A DNA stretch of 18,547 nt from SIG454 sp045646365 (GCA_045646365.1 JAZRKP010000088.1:1-18547), one strand, 5' to 3'. Counted from the stretch's first letter, positions 1 through 7,820 are shown. Translations and numbers: made by a program. Notes: a model not told the origin generated them from the sequence alone.

Positions 1-2
1 TG

Positions 3-1151
3 AGCCAAGGAGTTGGTGAGTTTAATTGTCTTCCTAAGACCGCTTGGCCTCCGACTTCGCCTAAAGCCGGAGACATAGTTTTCTTTTCTTGGCAAAGTGA
101 CTTTGTCCCGTACAGATATTATGTAAAGGACAGTAACGGTAATGATATAGGACAAGTTAATCATGTAGGCTTCGTTCTGGAAGATGCTGCAAGTCCTACC
201 TCTTATGTAAAATGTATTGAGGGAAATTCTTCGGACAAGGTTAGTATAGTTTCACAAAATCCGCGTAAAATTGTTGGATATTTTACTCCGGATTATGCTG
301 ATAATGCAGAAGAAAACAAGCTTTGGACGGTTAATATTGTCGAACCTATCAATTATGAAAACGCATGGATATCGCCCGATTCTCCGGGTTTCATTGATTG
401 GAACGAATATACCAACGCAGAATTTTACGAATACACCATTCGTGAACAAAGATATAATCATGAAACGGGCACATATGAAGTGATGGACACATATGTCTGC
501 CAGAACGTGAAAACGATCTACACTTTCATAGACCTTGCTCGCTATGACTTAGCAGAAAAAGCTGCCTATAAAGTCTGGATCGGAGCCTTTTCCAATAGTA
601 AGATCGTTGCCGAAAATTTCGTTTATCTACGCATGATGGATTCGGAGATAAACTCCGAACCTGACAATAATCGCACCGACTTCGACGAGACATTCACAGG
701 GGGAAGCATCGGTGGCATAACAGACATGATTCCCGAAGACGATACACCGAACACATCGGGTGAAGGATACACAACGGACTTTGATGAATCATATTTCGAT
801 GATTTAAACGGAGAATACGACGATCCTCTGCCCAACGAAGGATATCAGGTTGAAATAGGTAACGGTTCATCCTCAAAACCCAATCCTTCAGAGGGCATCG
901 AAGAACCGTCAAATCCCGATAATAATACAGGCTTTGAAGATTCGGATATTACAGACGAGCGAGTTGATGATTCAAACGAAGATCCCGAACCTTCGCAAGG
1001 CACGGAAATACCTTCCGGAGAGAAGAGCCAAGATGAAAACGGTTCTTTAAACGAATCTGCAGAATCGACTGAGGATGAAACGATTTCGCTGCTCAAGAGA
1101 ATTATTGCAATGCTGGAAACCCTCTTCAAATTCTTTGGTTTAGCTTTCTGA
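3..1151 (+). CDS. CHAP-domain secreted cell-wall hydrolase, C-terminal part (5' end outside window)
   Basis: The frame is open from base 3 and joins without a stop to the end at 1151, so the window starts inside the gene. The first 75 or so residues show the second half of a CHAP amidohydrolase/peptidase fold: a PKAGDIVFFSW strand, then NHVGFVLED carrying the catalytic His, then a CIEGNSS strand with the polar third residue. The catalytic Cys should lie upstream of the window. CHAP enzymes cut peptidoglycan amide bonds, so this is probably an exported wall hydrolase. After the catalytic region comes a domain of about 115 residues (WTVNIVEP to YLRMMDSE) of fibronectin-like appearance. A long acidic Ser/Pro/Asn/Glu-rich linker (roughly 650-1080) follows, then a hydrophobic/amphipathic tail, LLKRIIAMLETLFKFFGLAF. 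The tail could touch the membrane. A perfect-stem terminator follows directly. The family call is fairly secure; the substrate is inference. Confidence 0.82.
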   Translation, partial: SQGVGEFNCLPKTAWPPTSPKAGDIVFFSWQSDFVPYRYYVKDSNGNDIGQVNHVGFVLEDAASPTSYVKCIEGNSSDKVSIVSQNPRKIVGYFTPDYADNAEENKLWTVNIVEPINYENAWISPDSPGFIDWNEYTNAEFYEYTIREQRYNHETGTYEVMDTYVCQNVKTIYTFIDLARYDLAEKAAYKVWIGAFSNSKIVAENFVYLRMMDSEINSEPDNNRTDFDETFTGGSIGGITDMIPEDDTPNTSGEGYTTDFDESYFDDLNGEYDDPLPNEGYQVEIGNGSSSKPNPSEGIEEPSNPDNNTGFEDSDITDERVDDSNEDPEPSQGTEIPSGEKSQDENGSLNESAESTEDETISLLKRIIAMLETLFKFFGLAF

Positions 1152-1155
1152 ATAT

Positions 1156-1208
1156 AGTCAAAAGCTGCGGGACGAAAATCTCGCCTCGCAGCTTTTGACT
1201 TTTTATTT
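1156..1208 (+). terminator. Rho-independent terminator after the CHAP gene
   Basis: A perfect 14-bp stem, AGTCAAAAGCTGCG (1156-1169) paired with CGCAGCTTTTGACT (1187-1200), has a 17-nt loop and is followed by TTTTATTT. It starts four bases after the CHAP stop codon. Confidence 0.93.
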
Positions 1209-1281
1209 ACTTAAGAAATAAGATGATGTATAATTACTTTAAAAAGTTTTTTGAAATTACATATAATCGGAAGGGGCAAAA

Positions 1282-1368
1282 ATGAGATACAATATAAATT
1301 AAATTATAAACGAAACAATTAACCGATTTGAAAATTGCAAAGAAGATTTTCCGTATTCTTATATTCCG
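1282..1368 (+). other. Probable true 5' end of the HELRH gene, interrupted by an in-frame TAA
   Basis: An ATG at 1282 has a strong ribosome site (GGAAGGGG, 1269-1276) at good spacing and lies in the same frame as the gene at 1369-2070. Its codon 7 is TAA (1300-1302). The frame is then open and protein-like (IINETINRFENCKED and on) up to the GTG at 1369. The simplest reading is a nonsense change in an originally 262-aa protein. No ATG, GTG or TTG start in frame lies between the stop and 1369. A weak TATAAT is at 1229-1234. Confidence 0.55.
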
Positions 1369-2070
1369 GTGGAGCCTATTGAAAAGAATATCGTTTCTGT
1401 TTGCGGTGAAAAAATTGAAATTTATATTTCAGATTTGTTGTCTGACGCATGGATTGAAGCGTACCCTCAATATGCAAAAATTTTCGAAGAAGACACTGAT
1501 TTCAGGAACGCTGTAGATTCAGCTTCGGGCAAATGGTTAGAACCGAAGTATTCAAATGATAAATATTGCATCTTGCTTGCTTACGAAAAAGTTTCTTCAT
1601 CTGAAGATTTGATTTTCACATTTTCCCACGAGTTACGACATTGTTATGATTTTATAAAATCTATCCATGTCTGTAACAAAGAAAAAACAAACAAAGTAGA
1701 ACTTCCGTCAGATATTTCAAAGTTCAGTCTTTGGAGTGAATTTAATGCAGTATATACTGATACCGTTTTGAGGTTATCTCCTTATAACAAGACAGAATTA
1801 TCCTTTAAAGAATTATCTTCTTATTTAGGATATAAAACTGCTGATTGCATTGCCGGTATGTGTATAAATGAAAAAAACAACGACTATTTTGCAATGCGTT
1901 TTGCGGGATTACACAGAGCAATCCGAGATATGTCCGAAATCTTTGCACCATCACCCGTTTTTCAATTGTGGCATATGATTCCGAATTATATTGAAGAAAG
2001 ATACCCGCAGATATTTTATTCCGAAAATGAAATGCAGGAAATGGAATTCTTTGATTTCTCAAAACAATAA
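1369..2070 (+). CDS. HExxH-motif protein, putative zinc metalloprotein; N-terminus possibly broken
   Basis: The protein is 233 aa if it starts at the GTG at 1369, which has no visible ribosome site. Around residues 87-91 it has HELRH, a zincin-type HExxH motif, within FSHELRHCYDF. A candidate third ligand is E124 in LWSEFNAVYTD, 33 residues on, as in minimal zinc peptidases. No signal peptide or membrane span is seen, so it should be cytoplasmic. The rest is unassigned; Cys, Trp and aromatic residues are frequent. The gene stands alone between two terminators. The well-placed ATG at 1282 is separated from this frame by an in-frame TAA, so the copy may be a recent pseudogene or be translated poorly from the GTG. 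Peptidase activity is inferred from the motif only. Confidence 0.7.
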   Translation: MEPIEKNIVSVCGEKIEIYISDLLSDAWIEAYPQYAKIFEEDTDFRNAVDSASGKWLEPKYSNDKYCILLAYEKVSSSEDLIFTFSHELRHCYDFIKSIHVCNKEKTNKVELPSDISKFSLWSEFNAVYTDTVLRLSPYNKTELSFKELSSYLGYKTADCIAGMCINEKNNDYFAMRFAGLHRAIRDMSEIFAPSPVFQLWHMIPNYIEERYPQIFYSENEMQEMEFFDFSKQ

Positions 2071-2088
2071 ATAATCAGTAAAATTTAT

Positions 2089-2131
2089 CAACCTCGTATT
2101 GTAGAACAATCGCAATACGAGGTTGTTTTTT
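2089..2131 (+). terminator. Strong terminator between convergent genes
   Basis: The 13-bp perfect stem CAACCTCGTATTG (2089-2101) / CAATACGAGGTTG (2113-2125) is followed by TTTTTT on the plus strand. On the minus strand the hairpin is followed by the A/T-rich ATAAATTTT, so it may also stop the VirD4 operon, which ends at 2134. Confidence 0.92.
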
Positions 2132-2133
2132 GC

Positions 2134-3585
2134 TTATGCAGTTTTATCTTTGCCCATCATCAGGTTTCTCTCGAAAATCAACAGATTAAAAATCGGAACT
2201 GATGATTTTACAAAACGGAATTCATTTTTAGGAGTTTTAGCTTCAAAAGGATATTGTGAAATATCCGGAAGTCGAGATATAAAAGCTGGCTTTCTTCCCG
2301 CTATGACCAGAACTTCACCTTTTTCCTTTGACAAACGCATCAGCCTGTCGGGAGATATTATCGGCTGTCTGATACCATTATCATCCTCGTATGTGCCGCA
2401 GATAGCTGACAATTCGTTCAGAAGTTCACTTTCTCTGCCTGCAAGAAAATATATGTTTTCGCAGTTGCTGATTATTGTTTCCGCATTCTCTTCATACAGC
2501 GATTTCAACTGCCTTTTGGATTGACAAATAAGGATAAACCTGATGTTTCTCGAGCGCGCAGCAGAAAGCATGCTTGCGGCATCCTGAAACTTCGGAAGGT
2601 TTCCGAATTCATCAAGCATAAAGTTAACCCTGACAGGCAAAGTATGATTGTTGTATTCCTGAGCAATACAGATTAATCTTTCATATACTTGCTTTATAAA
2701 GGCGCTTACAAGAAAGTGCAGAGTTGATTTTTCATCCGGCATAACGATATATACGATTGTGGGTTCTTTTCCGATTCTATCAATGTCAAAAGTGCTTTGA
2801 CTCAGCATAGCTGAAAGAGACGGTGAGAGGATAAAACGAGACAGCATAGAGAACAAAGTAACAACAATAGATGCCATCGTTTTGGGTGACGATGTTGCAA
2901 CTCCGTTAAGATTCATAGCGGCTATACTGAGGGGGTTCATCTTATGTGCCAAGTCACAAAGTTCATCAGTATGGTCAATTGCTATACTACGAAGACTTAA
3001 AATATTACATTCTTCTTTTGTTGCACTGTCAAGCAGAATAATACCTGCACCAAGCGCTAAACTTGAAGCTGTTTCTACCCAAAAAGGATCGGCTTTCGAT
3101 TTTCGCTGGTCAGCGGAGATTTGAGTAATAAAGTCATTTAATAAACCGCATGCCATATCGATATTGCCTTCTTTATAGAATTGATAAGGCAACGCCATCG
3201 GATTCCAACAATCGCTATGTTTTGGATCTCTGAGGTCAAGTTTTACGATCTTATATTTGAGTTCTTTAGCTTTCTCGACAGTCATATCATAAATTTCTGA
3301 CTTGGGATCGCTGACTATGATGCTTTCTCTTGCAGCCAACAATGAGAGTATTGTGGGCAAGACGAATCTGCGCGTTTTCATACTTCCGGTTGCACCGAAA
3401 ACTATGGTGTTCGTATCTTTACCGTCAACATAAGCCGTTGTACCGTTGCTTACTACAGGTACACCGCCTGCTTTACACGAAAAGTCCTTGCAGTTGTAAA
3501 CTTCGCATCCGTTTTTCATTTCGTTTACTGTTGCAAATCTTGAATCTGAAAGATTTGATTTTATGTATTGCTCATAACTCTTCAT
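2134..3585 (-). CDS. VirD4/TraG-type coupling ATPase, lacking the N-terminal membrane anchor
   Basis: The protein is 483 aa. Walker A is FGATGSMKT (residues 63-71) and Walker B is NFMLDEFGN (321-329, with D325 E326). The segment SDPKSEIYD, the HSDCWNPM segment, the DPFWVETA helix and the ICQSKRQL segment all match the T4SS coupling-protein family, close to the VirD4-like conjugal transfer ATPases of Clostridia. Such ATPases form hexamers that drive DNA or protein into a type IV channel. Family members usually carry two N-terminal membrane helices; this one begins almost directly at the ATPase core and has none. The start is the ATG at 3585, because AAAGGAG lies 8 nt before it; an ATG at 3606 in the same frame has no such site. 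It overlaps the upstream gene by 14 nt, implying translational coupling. No relaxase or channel gene lies nearby, so the role may not be conjugation. Confidence 0.88.
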   Translation of the reverse strand: MKSYEQYIKSNLSDSRFATVNEMKNGCEVYNCKDFSCKAGGVPVVSNGTTAYVDGKDTNTIVFGATGSMKTRRFVLPTILSLLAARESIIVSDPKSEIYDMTVEKAKELKYKIVKLDLRDPKHSDCWNPMALPYQFYKEGNIDMACGLLNDFITQISADQRKSKADPFWVETASSLALGAGIILLDSATKEECNILSLRSIAIDHTDELCDLAHKMNPLSIAAMNLNGVATSSPKTMASIVVTLFSMLSRFILSPSLSAMLSQSTFDIDRIGKEPTIVYIVMPDEKSTLHFLVSAFIKQVYERLICIAQEYNNHTLPVRVNFMLDEFGNLPKFQDAASMLSAARSRNIRFILICQSKRQLKSLYEENAETIISNCENIYFLAGRESELLNELSAICGTYEDDNGIRQPIISPDRLMRLSKEKGEVLVIAGRKPAFISRLPDISQYPFEAKTPKNEFRFVKSSVPIFNLLIFERNLMMGKDKTA

Positions 3586-4297
3586 TGTCACAGATCTCCT
3601 TTTCATTGTTTATAAATCCGATAGTTCGAGATGAATTGTAGCTTTTGTCTGAATACAGAAGCTTAGTTTGGGACATATAAGCACGAATGCCGTCGGAATC
3701 ATATTCACTGAATTTTTCATCTCTTGCGTATCTTGTCATATCATTAGCAAGGATCCTTATTGTATTGCGGCAGAACCCCGGTAATTTAGAAATGTCTCTG
3801 ATAAGTATCTGAAGTGCATCGGAAGCATCTTTATCTTTCAGAACAATGCAGTTTGCCAGCAGATATTGATACATTTCTTTAAACATATCTTCTTTTGAAT
3901 TCAAAGCCCTGATTGTTTTAATGTTTACGGATCGCATAACCGTTGATTCAAGTGATTTAGCTTCATTATTCTTGCTTTTTTTATGCTTAATAATCAAACA
4001 AAAATCTGCCTTTGAATCCGATACATATTCGAGAAAACAATGAAGTTTCTGCGAGTTTTCGTGATATATCCATTCGGAAATATCAACAATAGCAACACCT
4101 ATAAAGTCATTGCAAAAGCTTTTTCTTGCAGATTTGTGCAGCAATGAATCCAAAGCCTTAAGAGACGGGAAATCAACTGTTTCATCATAGTGAAGCTTGT
4201 GACGGATTATGTCTCCGTCATTCCTCATAAAACTAATGGTTTCTTTTATCAAGGTCGAAAAATCGGTTTCATAGTCAGCTTTAATAAGAAAATTCAT
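3572..4297 (-). CDS. Uncharacterised 241-aa protein of the VirD4 operon
   Basis: I do not recognise the family. The ribosome site AAAGGAG is 7 nt before the ATG. The protein is cytoplasmic in appearance, with no signal peptide or membrane span. The central stretch GVAIVDISEW (about residues 67-76), followed by FLEYVSDSKADFCLIIKH, resembles a Walker-B-like strand plus the next helix and strand of an AAA+ ATPase. The later RDISKLPGFCRNTIRILANDM could be the helical lid. No P-loop GxxxxGK is present, so any AAA+ relationship would be to a degenerate, non-hydrolysing form; this is weak inference. It is 24 nt downstream of the winged-helix gene and overlaps the VirD4-like gene by 14 nt, which suggests that its product works with that ATPase. 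Confidence 0.85.
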   Translation of the reverse strand: MNFLIKADYETDFSTLIKETISFMRNDGDIIRHKLHYDETVDFPSLKALDSLLHKSARKSFCNDFIGVAIVDISEWIYHENSQKLHCFLEYVSDSKADFCLIIKHKKSKNNEAKSLESTVMRSVNIKTIRALNSKEDMFKEMYQYLLANCIVLKDKDASDALQILIRDISKLPGFCRNTIRILANDMTRYARDEKFSEYDSDGIRAYMSQTKLLYSDKSYNSSRTIGFINNEKEICDNEEL

Positions 4298-4321
4298 AGC
4301 GTTCTCCTTTTCGCAGTCTAT

Positions 4322-5299
4322 TCAGGATGCTTTGAGCAATAATTTGAGCTTAGAAAACAAGCTGTCCTTCTTTCCTTCTTGGGGTTTAAAAAATGCATTG
4401 TCGGGAGTGAGCTTATATGTGAACTTGTCGCATGTTACAGCTATATTTTGATGCTTTGCCTCACTTGCAATCCGCATAACCTCCTCACAGTGGAATTCAT
4501 CCTCGGCAATGAGAATCAACAACGGATTTTCGGTTCGGATGTTGAGTCTTCCTTCGGGAAGATTGAACAGGTCATGATAATAGCCGAGCTTCTTTGAGAG
4601 CTTGTCCTCCCATTCGGGATTCCTTCTGATCGATTCAACGAAACAGTCGTTGTCGCTGTATGTAAAGCGACATTCGGAACGAATAACATTAGTTCTGTCA
4701 ATATCGTGTGAATCTTTGAGAAGCTGTCCTTTGCAAAAATCGCTGATTTGAACACCGTTGTTGCCGAATAAATTAAGAACAAGCTGATTTGCAGCAAGGT
4801 TCTTTTTGAGTTTATATGCGTCCATTGACTTGAAATATCCCACGAATCTTACGCGAACACCGTCATCTCTGTGACGTGACCTGAGAAGCAACGAACCGTT
4901 ATTGTCAAGTGCAAGAATGTAGCCCGACTTAGTGTTTATGCCGTTTTCAAAACGAACAGCTTGCAGGAACCTGTATTTGATCAGCTTCTTTACATTACTA
5001 ATAAGCTTGTTGCGAGTAATATCAATGCCCTCAAGATTCAGAGCAGAGTGGAGCTGATTGAGACTGATCACAACAAAGTTGTTAACAACCTCCAATAAAT
5101 GAATTTCATCTTCTCCGATTATTCCGACCGAAACAAGAAATTCCGCTTCATATGGAGAAGTGAATTTTCCGTTATCTCGTTCAATAATCACAGGCACAGC
5201 TTTTTCATTTTCTCTTAAGCCAAAAGGCGAGAGAGGCATATCGATACCCATGGTAAGTGCGTGCTCAACAGGAGTTGCGTTGTTGACTGTTTTTATCAT
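4322..5299 (-). CDS. Winged-helix protein with a possible nuclease-like C-terminal fold (replication-relaxation-like)
   Basis: The protein is 325 aa. Residues about 64-120 (EDEIHLLEVVNNFVVIS, then a helix and KKLIKYRFLQAVRF) read as a winged helix-turn-helix. The C-terminal part, about 205-295, has alternating strands and helices (VIRSECRFTYS, CFVESIRRNPEWEDKL, LLILIAEDEF, HCEEVMRIA). It resembles the PD-(D/E)XK-like half of replication-relaxation proteins, which accompany mobilisation genes in plasmids and integrative elements. The resemblance is by pattern, not search. The start is the ATG at 5299, because AAAGGA is 8 nt before it; the in-frame ATG at 5308 overlaps the ribosome site. It lies 31 nt after the transglutaminase-like gene and 24 nt before the 241-aa gene. 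Probably DNA binding. Confidence 0.8.
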   Translation of the reverse strand: MIKTVNNATPVEHALTMGIDMPLSPFGLRENEKAVPVIIERDNGKFTSPYEAEFLVSVGIIGEDEIHLLEVVNNFVVISLNQLHSALNLEGIDITRNKLISNVKKLIKYRFLQAVRFENGINTKSGYILALDNNGSLLLRSRHRDDGVRVRFVGYFKSMDAYKLKKNLAANQLVLNLFGNNGVQISDFCKGQLLKDSHDIDRTNVIRSECRFTYSDNDCFVESIRRNPEWEDKLSKKLGYYHDLFNLPEGRLNIRTENPLLILIAEDEFHCEEVMRIASEAKHQNIAVTCDKFTYKLTPDNAFFKPQEGKKDSLFSKLKLLLKAS

Positions 5300-5330
5300 A
5301 AAAAACATCCTTTCTTTAATTAAATTTTGA

Positions 5331-6125
5331 TCAATTATAATTTGAAAAATTGAATGATTCGGAGCATGCGGGGTATAAAATGCGTTCCCATGTACGGGTT
5401 TCTTCTATTTCCTTATCCGAAAGAAGAAAATAGTCATAAGAGATTCCCGACTCATCATCATCCCAACAGGGGTCGGAATGGTAATAATTATCTCCGATTT
5501 TTACCAACACCCAACCGTGAGGCTCACCGTTAATGGCATATCCTGTTATGTATGACGCTTGGACATTTGCGGCACGGCACAAAAACACCATTGCCTTTGC
5601 ATATGCAGCACAAACAGCTCCTTCTTCAAGACAAAGAGCTCCGTATGAGTGCTGGGTGTCATCATTAGGCTGCAGATGATTTAAAAGGTGGTCAGCATAT
5701 TCCGCTTTTTCGCACACAAGGTCGTGGGCATCTTTAACAATTGTATACTCATTAGAGTTGATATGATTGTTCCTGAAAAAGTATGCGATATAATACAAGT
5801 CTTTCTCGCGAGTATTAAGAAACCAAGTTTCACCAGATTCCAGGGCATAAAGAACTCGATCATCTTCTTCAGCACCTGACAGTGCTTTAATTTCGTACAG
5901 GCGCTCATGGTTACTTGTTCCAACATCTTCTTCGACCAGAGGCGAGAAGAAACTTTGAATACGAGCAATGTCGTGTTCAATGTTGCTCTTCAGTGCGTCA
6001 ACGCTGAAGGTCAGGTTGTACTCGGTTTTTATACCTAGTCCTATAAACAAAATGCCAACGAGGATAAATATTGCGCAGATACATAGAAATGTGTGGTCGA
6101 TTTTTGGTGTGTTTTGTGTGTTCAT
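5331..6125 (-). CDS. Membrane-anchored transglutaminase-like (papain-fold) protein
   Basis: The protein is 264 aa. One hydrophobic helix, about residues 12-32 (FLCICAIFILVGILFIGLGI), follows a short polar N-terminus, so the catalytic part is probably outside the membrane. The core shows the transglutaminase-like triad in order: C172 in EEGAVCAAYAKAM, H203 in GEPHGWVLVKI and D218 in HSDPCWDDD. Proteins of this superfamily act as peptidases, cross-linkers or amidases, often on wall or surface proteins; the substrate here is unknown. The start is the ATG at 6125, with GGAGGAA 7 nt upstream; the in-frame ATG at 6140 overlaps that site. It is the first gene of the minus operon. It is preceded by about 100 nt of leader after the predicted start of transcription from the shared ACGGCAACATCTTT promoter. 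Confidence 0.87.
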   Translation of the reverse strand: MNTQNTPKIDHTFLCICAIFILVGILFIGLGIKTEYNLTFSVDALKSNIEHDIARIQSFFSPLVEEDVGTSNHERLYEIKALSGAEEDDRVLYALESGETWFLNTREKDLYYIAYFFRNNHINSNEYTIVKDAHDLVCEKAEYADHLLNHLQPNDDTQHSYGALCLEEGAVCAAYAKAMVFLCRAANVQASYITGYAINGEPHGWVLVKIGDNYYHSDPCWDDDESGISYDYFLLSDKEIEETRTWERILYPACSESFNFSNYN

Positions 6126-6234
6126 TTCGAATTCCTCCATAATATTAATTTCGAAATTTTATATCACGATGTACAAACAGCTTCAGAGTATTGAAAATCT
6201 GAAATTTCGTGATCAAAAAATTATCGATACTAAT

Positions 6235-6281
6235 ATTAAATCACGTCTCTCGATAGCGTTTCTCAAAGATGTTGCCGTTTT
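6235..6281 (-). promoter_or_regulatory. Shared promoter element, copy A (drives the transglutaminase-VirD4 operon)
   Basis: On the minus strand AAAACGGCAACATCTTTGA (6281-6263) is followed by a -10-like TTTAAT (6240-6235). The A of ACGG is exactly 38 nt before the hexamer, the same spacing as in copies B, C and D. There is no good TTGACA at -35; the element covers about -50 to -37, so an activator site is likely. Confidence 0.8.
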
Positions 6282-6317
6282 TGTGTTTTTGGTAAATTTT
6301 GTCAAAAAGTATTATTG

Positions 6318-6347
6318 TTGACATATATGCGTTTGATAATGTATTAT
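6318..6347 (+). promoter_or_regulatory. Sigma-A-like promoter of the 453-aa protein gene
   Basis: TTGACA (6318-6323), an 18-nt spacer, then TATTAT (6342-6347), preceded directly by TG-like bases. A second TATAAT at 6347-6352 is too far from the -35. The leader to the ATG at 6385 is about 30 nt and holds AAGGAG. This promoter lacks the ACGGCAACATCTTT element, but copy A lies 36 nt upstream in the opposite direction. Confidence 0.65.
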
Positions 6348-6384
6348 ATAATGGAGAAATATTTTAATAAGGAGATATGTATTT

Positions 6385-7746
6385 ATGGGTTTAACACAAT
6401 TCTTTTTAACTCAATCAAATTCTTCTGCATTTGACAGCGGATTCGATAATTTGCCCGATCTTTTTTCGAAAATTGAAGAAATGAGCCGTCCTTTTTATTT
6501 CAGACTTGCCCGCTTTGTTGCATTGAATTTGGAAAAAAATGTTGCTTTGGAAAAAGGGTTTGTGTTTGGCGACGATGGAGAACCGGTTTTTTCAAAATCA
6601 ATCAATAGTAATATAGATGCATATTTGCGTGAAATTTGGGGTATTAGCGACAGAGTTTTGCGTGATTGGAAAAAAAGGGAAGATTATGCATTTTCAAAGC
6701 GATCAAACCGCGTTCGTTTTTTTAAACTTGCATTTGCTCTTAACTTAAAGGCGTCTAAAACCAATGAAATGTTCAACAAATTGTTTGGACATCCGGCGTT
6801 TATAAGAGAGCCGGAGTCTCTGATATTCATAAGATGTCTTGATAACGGTAAAAGTTTTGAGTATGCAGGAAGTATGATCAAAGAATATTACGAAAAAATC
6901 AAGATAACACCTGCGAACGAGATGTTTGAAACAATATATACATCAGATATTTATAATTTCAATTGTGCAGACGATGAGGAATATATAACCTACCTTGCAG
7001 AAATCCGTAAACAGTTTGAAATTGCCAATGTAAGGGCAGTTGAGAAAATAAAGAAGCTGGCAGATATATATATAAACAGGGATTTTTATAATGATAAACT
7101 CGGAAATATCGACTATGTGCTTCCCGAATTTTCTTCAAATCCAAACAGAGCCTGGGAGGGCATGGAAGACTATGATGAAAGCTTGTACGAGAGCGAAGCA
7201 ACAAAAAAAGAAGAGGTAAAGTCGATATTAACCTGCTTTCCGCTTTTTTTGTCCGTTTTATCGGAAAAAGCACCGGAACTTGACGGAAAACTTGTTGAAG
7301 TTTTTTATAACAGTTCTGGTTTCAGTACGGATGTTGACGGAGAATTTGACGCAATTAATTTCTCAAAAAGTTTTAATAAAGAGATTAAAAAAATAGACAT
7401 ATCACAAATTGATTCTGTCTTTTTCAGAAAAGCTTTTTCAGAATTCCCGAACATCAAGTTGATTTATGATGAAAAATTGAATGATCCTGGTTTTGCAAAA
7501 TTCACTAAATATGAGCTTTTACGAAAACTCCTGATAATGATGGCATTCCTTGAATTTCATACAGAGGATATTAACGGAACATTTGAGGATAGCTGTAATA
7601 TTTATTTAGCACAATGCGGATTTGGCAAATTATACGCACCTAATCCGTTTGACTTTATGTTCCTCCTTGCGAGCAACGCGGAAAAACCAATTGATGCATT
7701 CAGAACTCTTTGGGACTATGCGTTCAGTTTAGGCAGCGAAGAATAA
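6385..7746 (+). CDS. Uncharacterised 453-aa helical protein, possible regulator or partner of the kinase-NTPase
   Basis: The ribosome site AAGGAGAT lies about 9 nt before the ATG. No signal peptide, membrane span or enzyme motif is visible; the protein looks soluble and mostly helical. Residues about 75-170 (YLREIWGISDRVLRDWKKR, then LAFALNLKASKTNEMFNKL and IRCLDNGKSFEYAGSMI) recall the helical module attached to helix-turn-helix proteins in many Firmicutes, where a run of the type ALGLSLEEANELL repeats. That is pattern memory only. The gene is divergent from the transglutaminase operon and only 74 nt before the kinase-STAND gene, with no terminator between, so some read-through is likely. 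It is the one long gene in the centre of the cluster driven by an ordinary TTGACA promoter, so it could encode the regulator of the shared element. This is speculation. Confidence 0.88.
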   Translation: MGLTQFFLTQSNSSAFDSGFDNLPDLFSKIEEMSRPFYFRLARFVALNLEKNVALEKGFVFGDDGEPVFSKSINSNIDAYLREIWGISDRVLRDWKKREDYAFSKRSNRVRFFKLAFALNLKASKTNEMFNKLFGHPAFIREPESLIFIRCLDNGKSFEYAGSMIKEYYEKIKITPANEMFETIYTSDIYNFNCADDEEYITYLAEIRKQFEIANVRAVEKIKKLADIYINRDFYNDKLGNIDYVLPEFSSNPNRAWEGMEDYDESLYESEATKKEEVKSILTCFPLFLSVLSEKAPELDGKLVEVFYNSSGFSTDVDGEFDAINFSKSFNKEIKKIDISQIDSVFFRKAFSEFPNIKLIYDEKLNDPGFAKFTKYELLRKLLIMMAFLEFHTEDINGTFEDSCNIYLAQCGFGKLYAPNPFDFMFLLASNAEKPIDAFRTLWDYAFSLGSEE

Positions 7747-7791
7747 AACGGCAACATCTTTTGAATGAAGATATAATCGCATTGCTATAAT
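7745..7791 (+). promoter_or_regulatory. Shared promoter element, copy B (drives the kinase-STAND gene)
   Basis: AAAACGGCAACATCTTTTG (7745-7763) begins at the stop codon of the upstream gene. The A of ACGG (7748) is 38 nt before TATAAT (7786-7791). A second TATAAT lies at 7772-7777. A weak TTGAAT (7761-7766) sits 19 nt before the -10. Transcription would start near 7798, giving a leader of about 23 nt. Confidence 0.85.
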
Positions 7792-7820
7792 AGCCTAAAA
7801 ACAAAAAGGAGGCTTTAAAA

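Noticed and set aside
1262..1267. TATAAT just before the ribosome site of the HELRH gene as a -10
   Set aside because: Transcription would begin inside the ribosome site and there is no -35; coincidence in A/T-rich sequence is more likely.
2890..2900. GATGTTGCAAC inside the VirD4-like gene, similar to the shared element
   Set aside because: It lacks the CCG part (the ACGG end) and the -10 at 38 nt, and encodes a normal stretch of the ATPase.
2882..3641. Plus-strand ORFs opposite the VirD4-like gene
   Set aside because: Shadow frames; the minus strand carries intact Walker motifs and ribosome sites.
2134..6125. Calling the minus operon an integrative conjugative element
   Set aside because: No relaxase, integrase, VirB4 or attachment repeats are visible in the window, so only VirD4-type similarity is supported.
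6163..6213. Short inverted repeat ATCACGA / TCGTGAT in the leader of the transglutaminase operon
   Set aside because: Only 7 bp with a 37-nt loop in A/T-rich sequence; too weak to call a riboswitch or operator.
6172..6321. A 50-codon plus-strand ORF (MYKQLQSIENL to KKYYC) in the divergent control region
   Set aside because: It has no ribosome site and runs through element A, whose sequence is explained as a promoter by its recurrence in noncoding DNA at fixed spacing.
7772..7777. TATAAT nearer to copy B as the true -10
   Set aside because: It is only 24 nt from ACGG, whereas the second TATAAT at 7786 keeps the 38-nt spacing seen in the other three copies.
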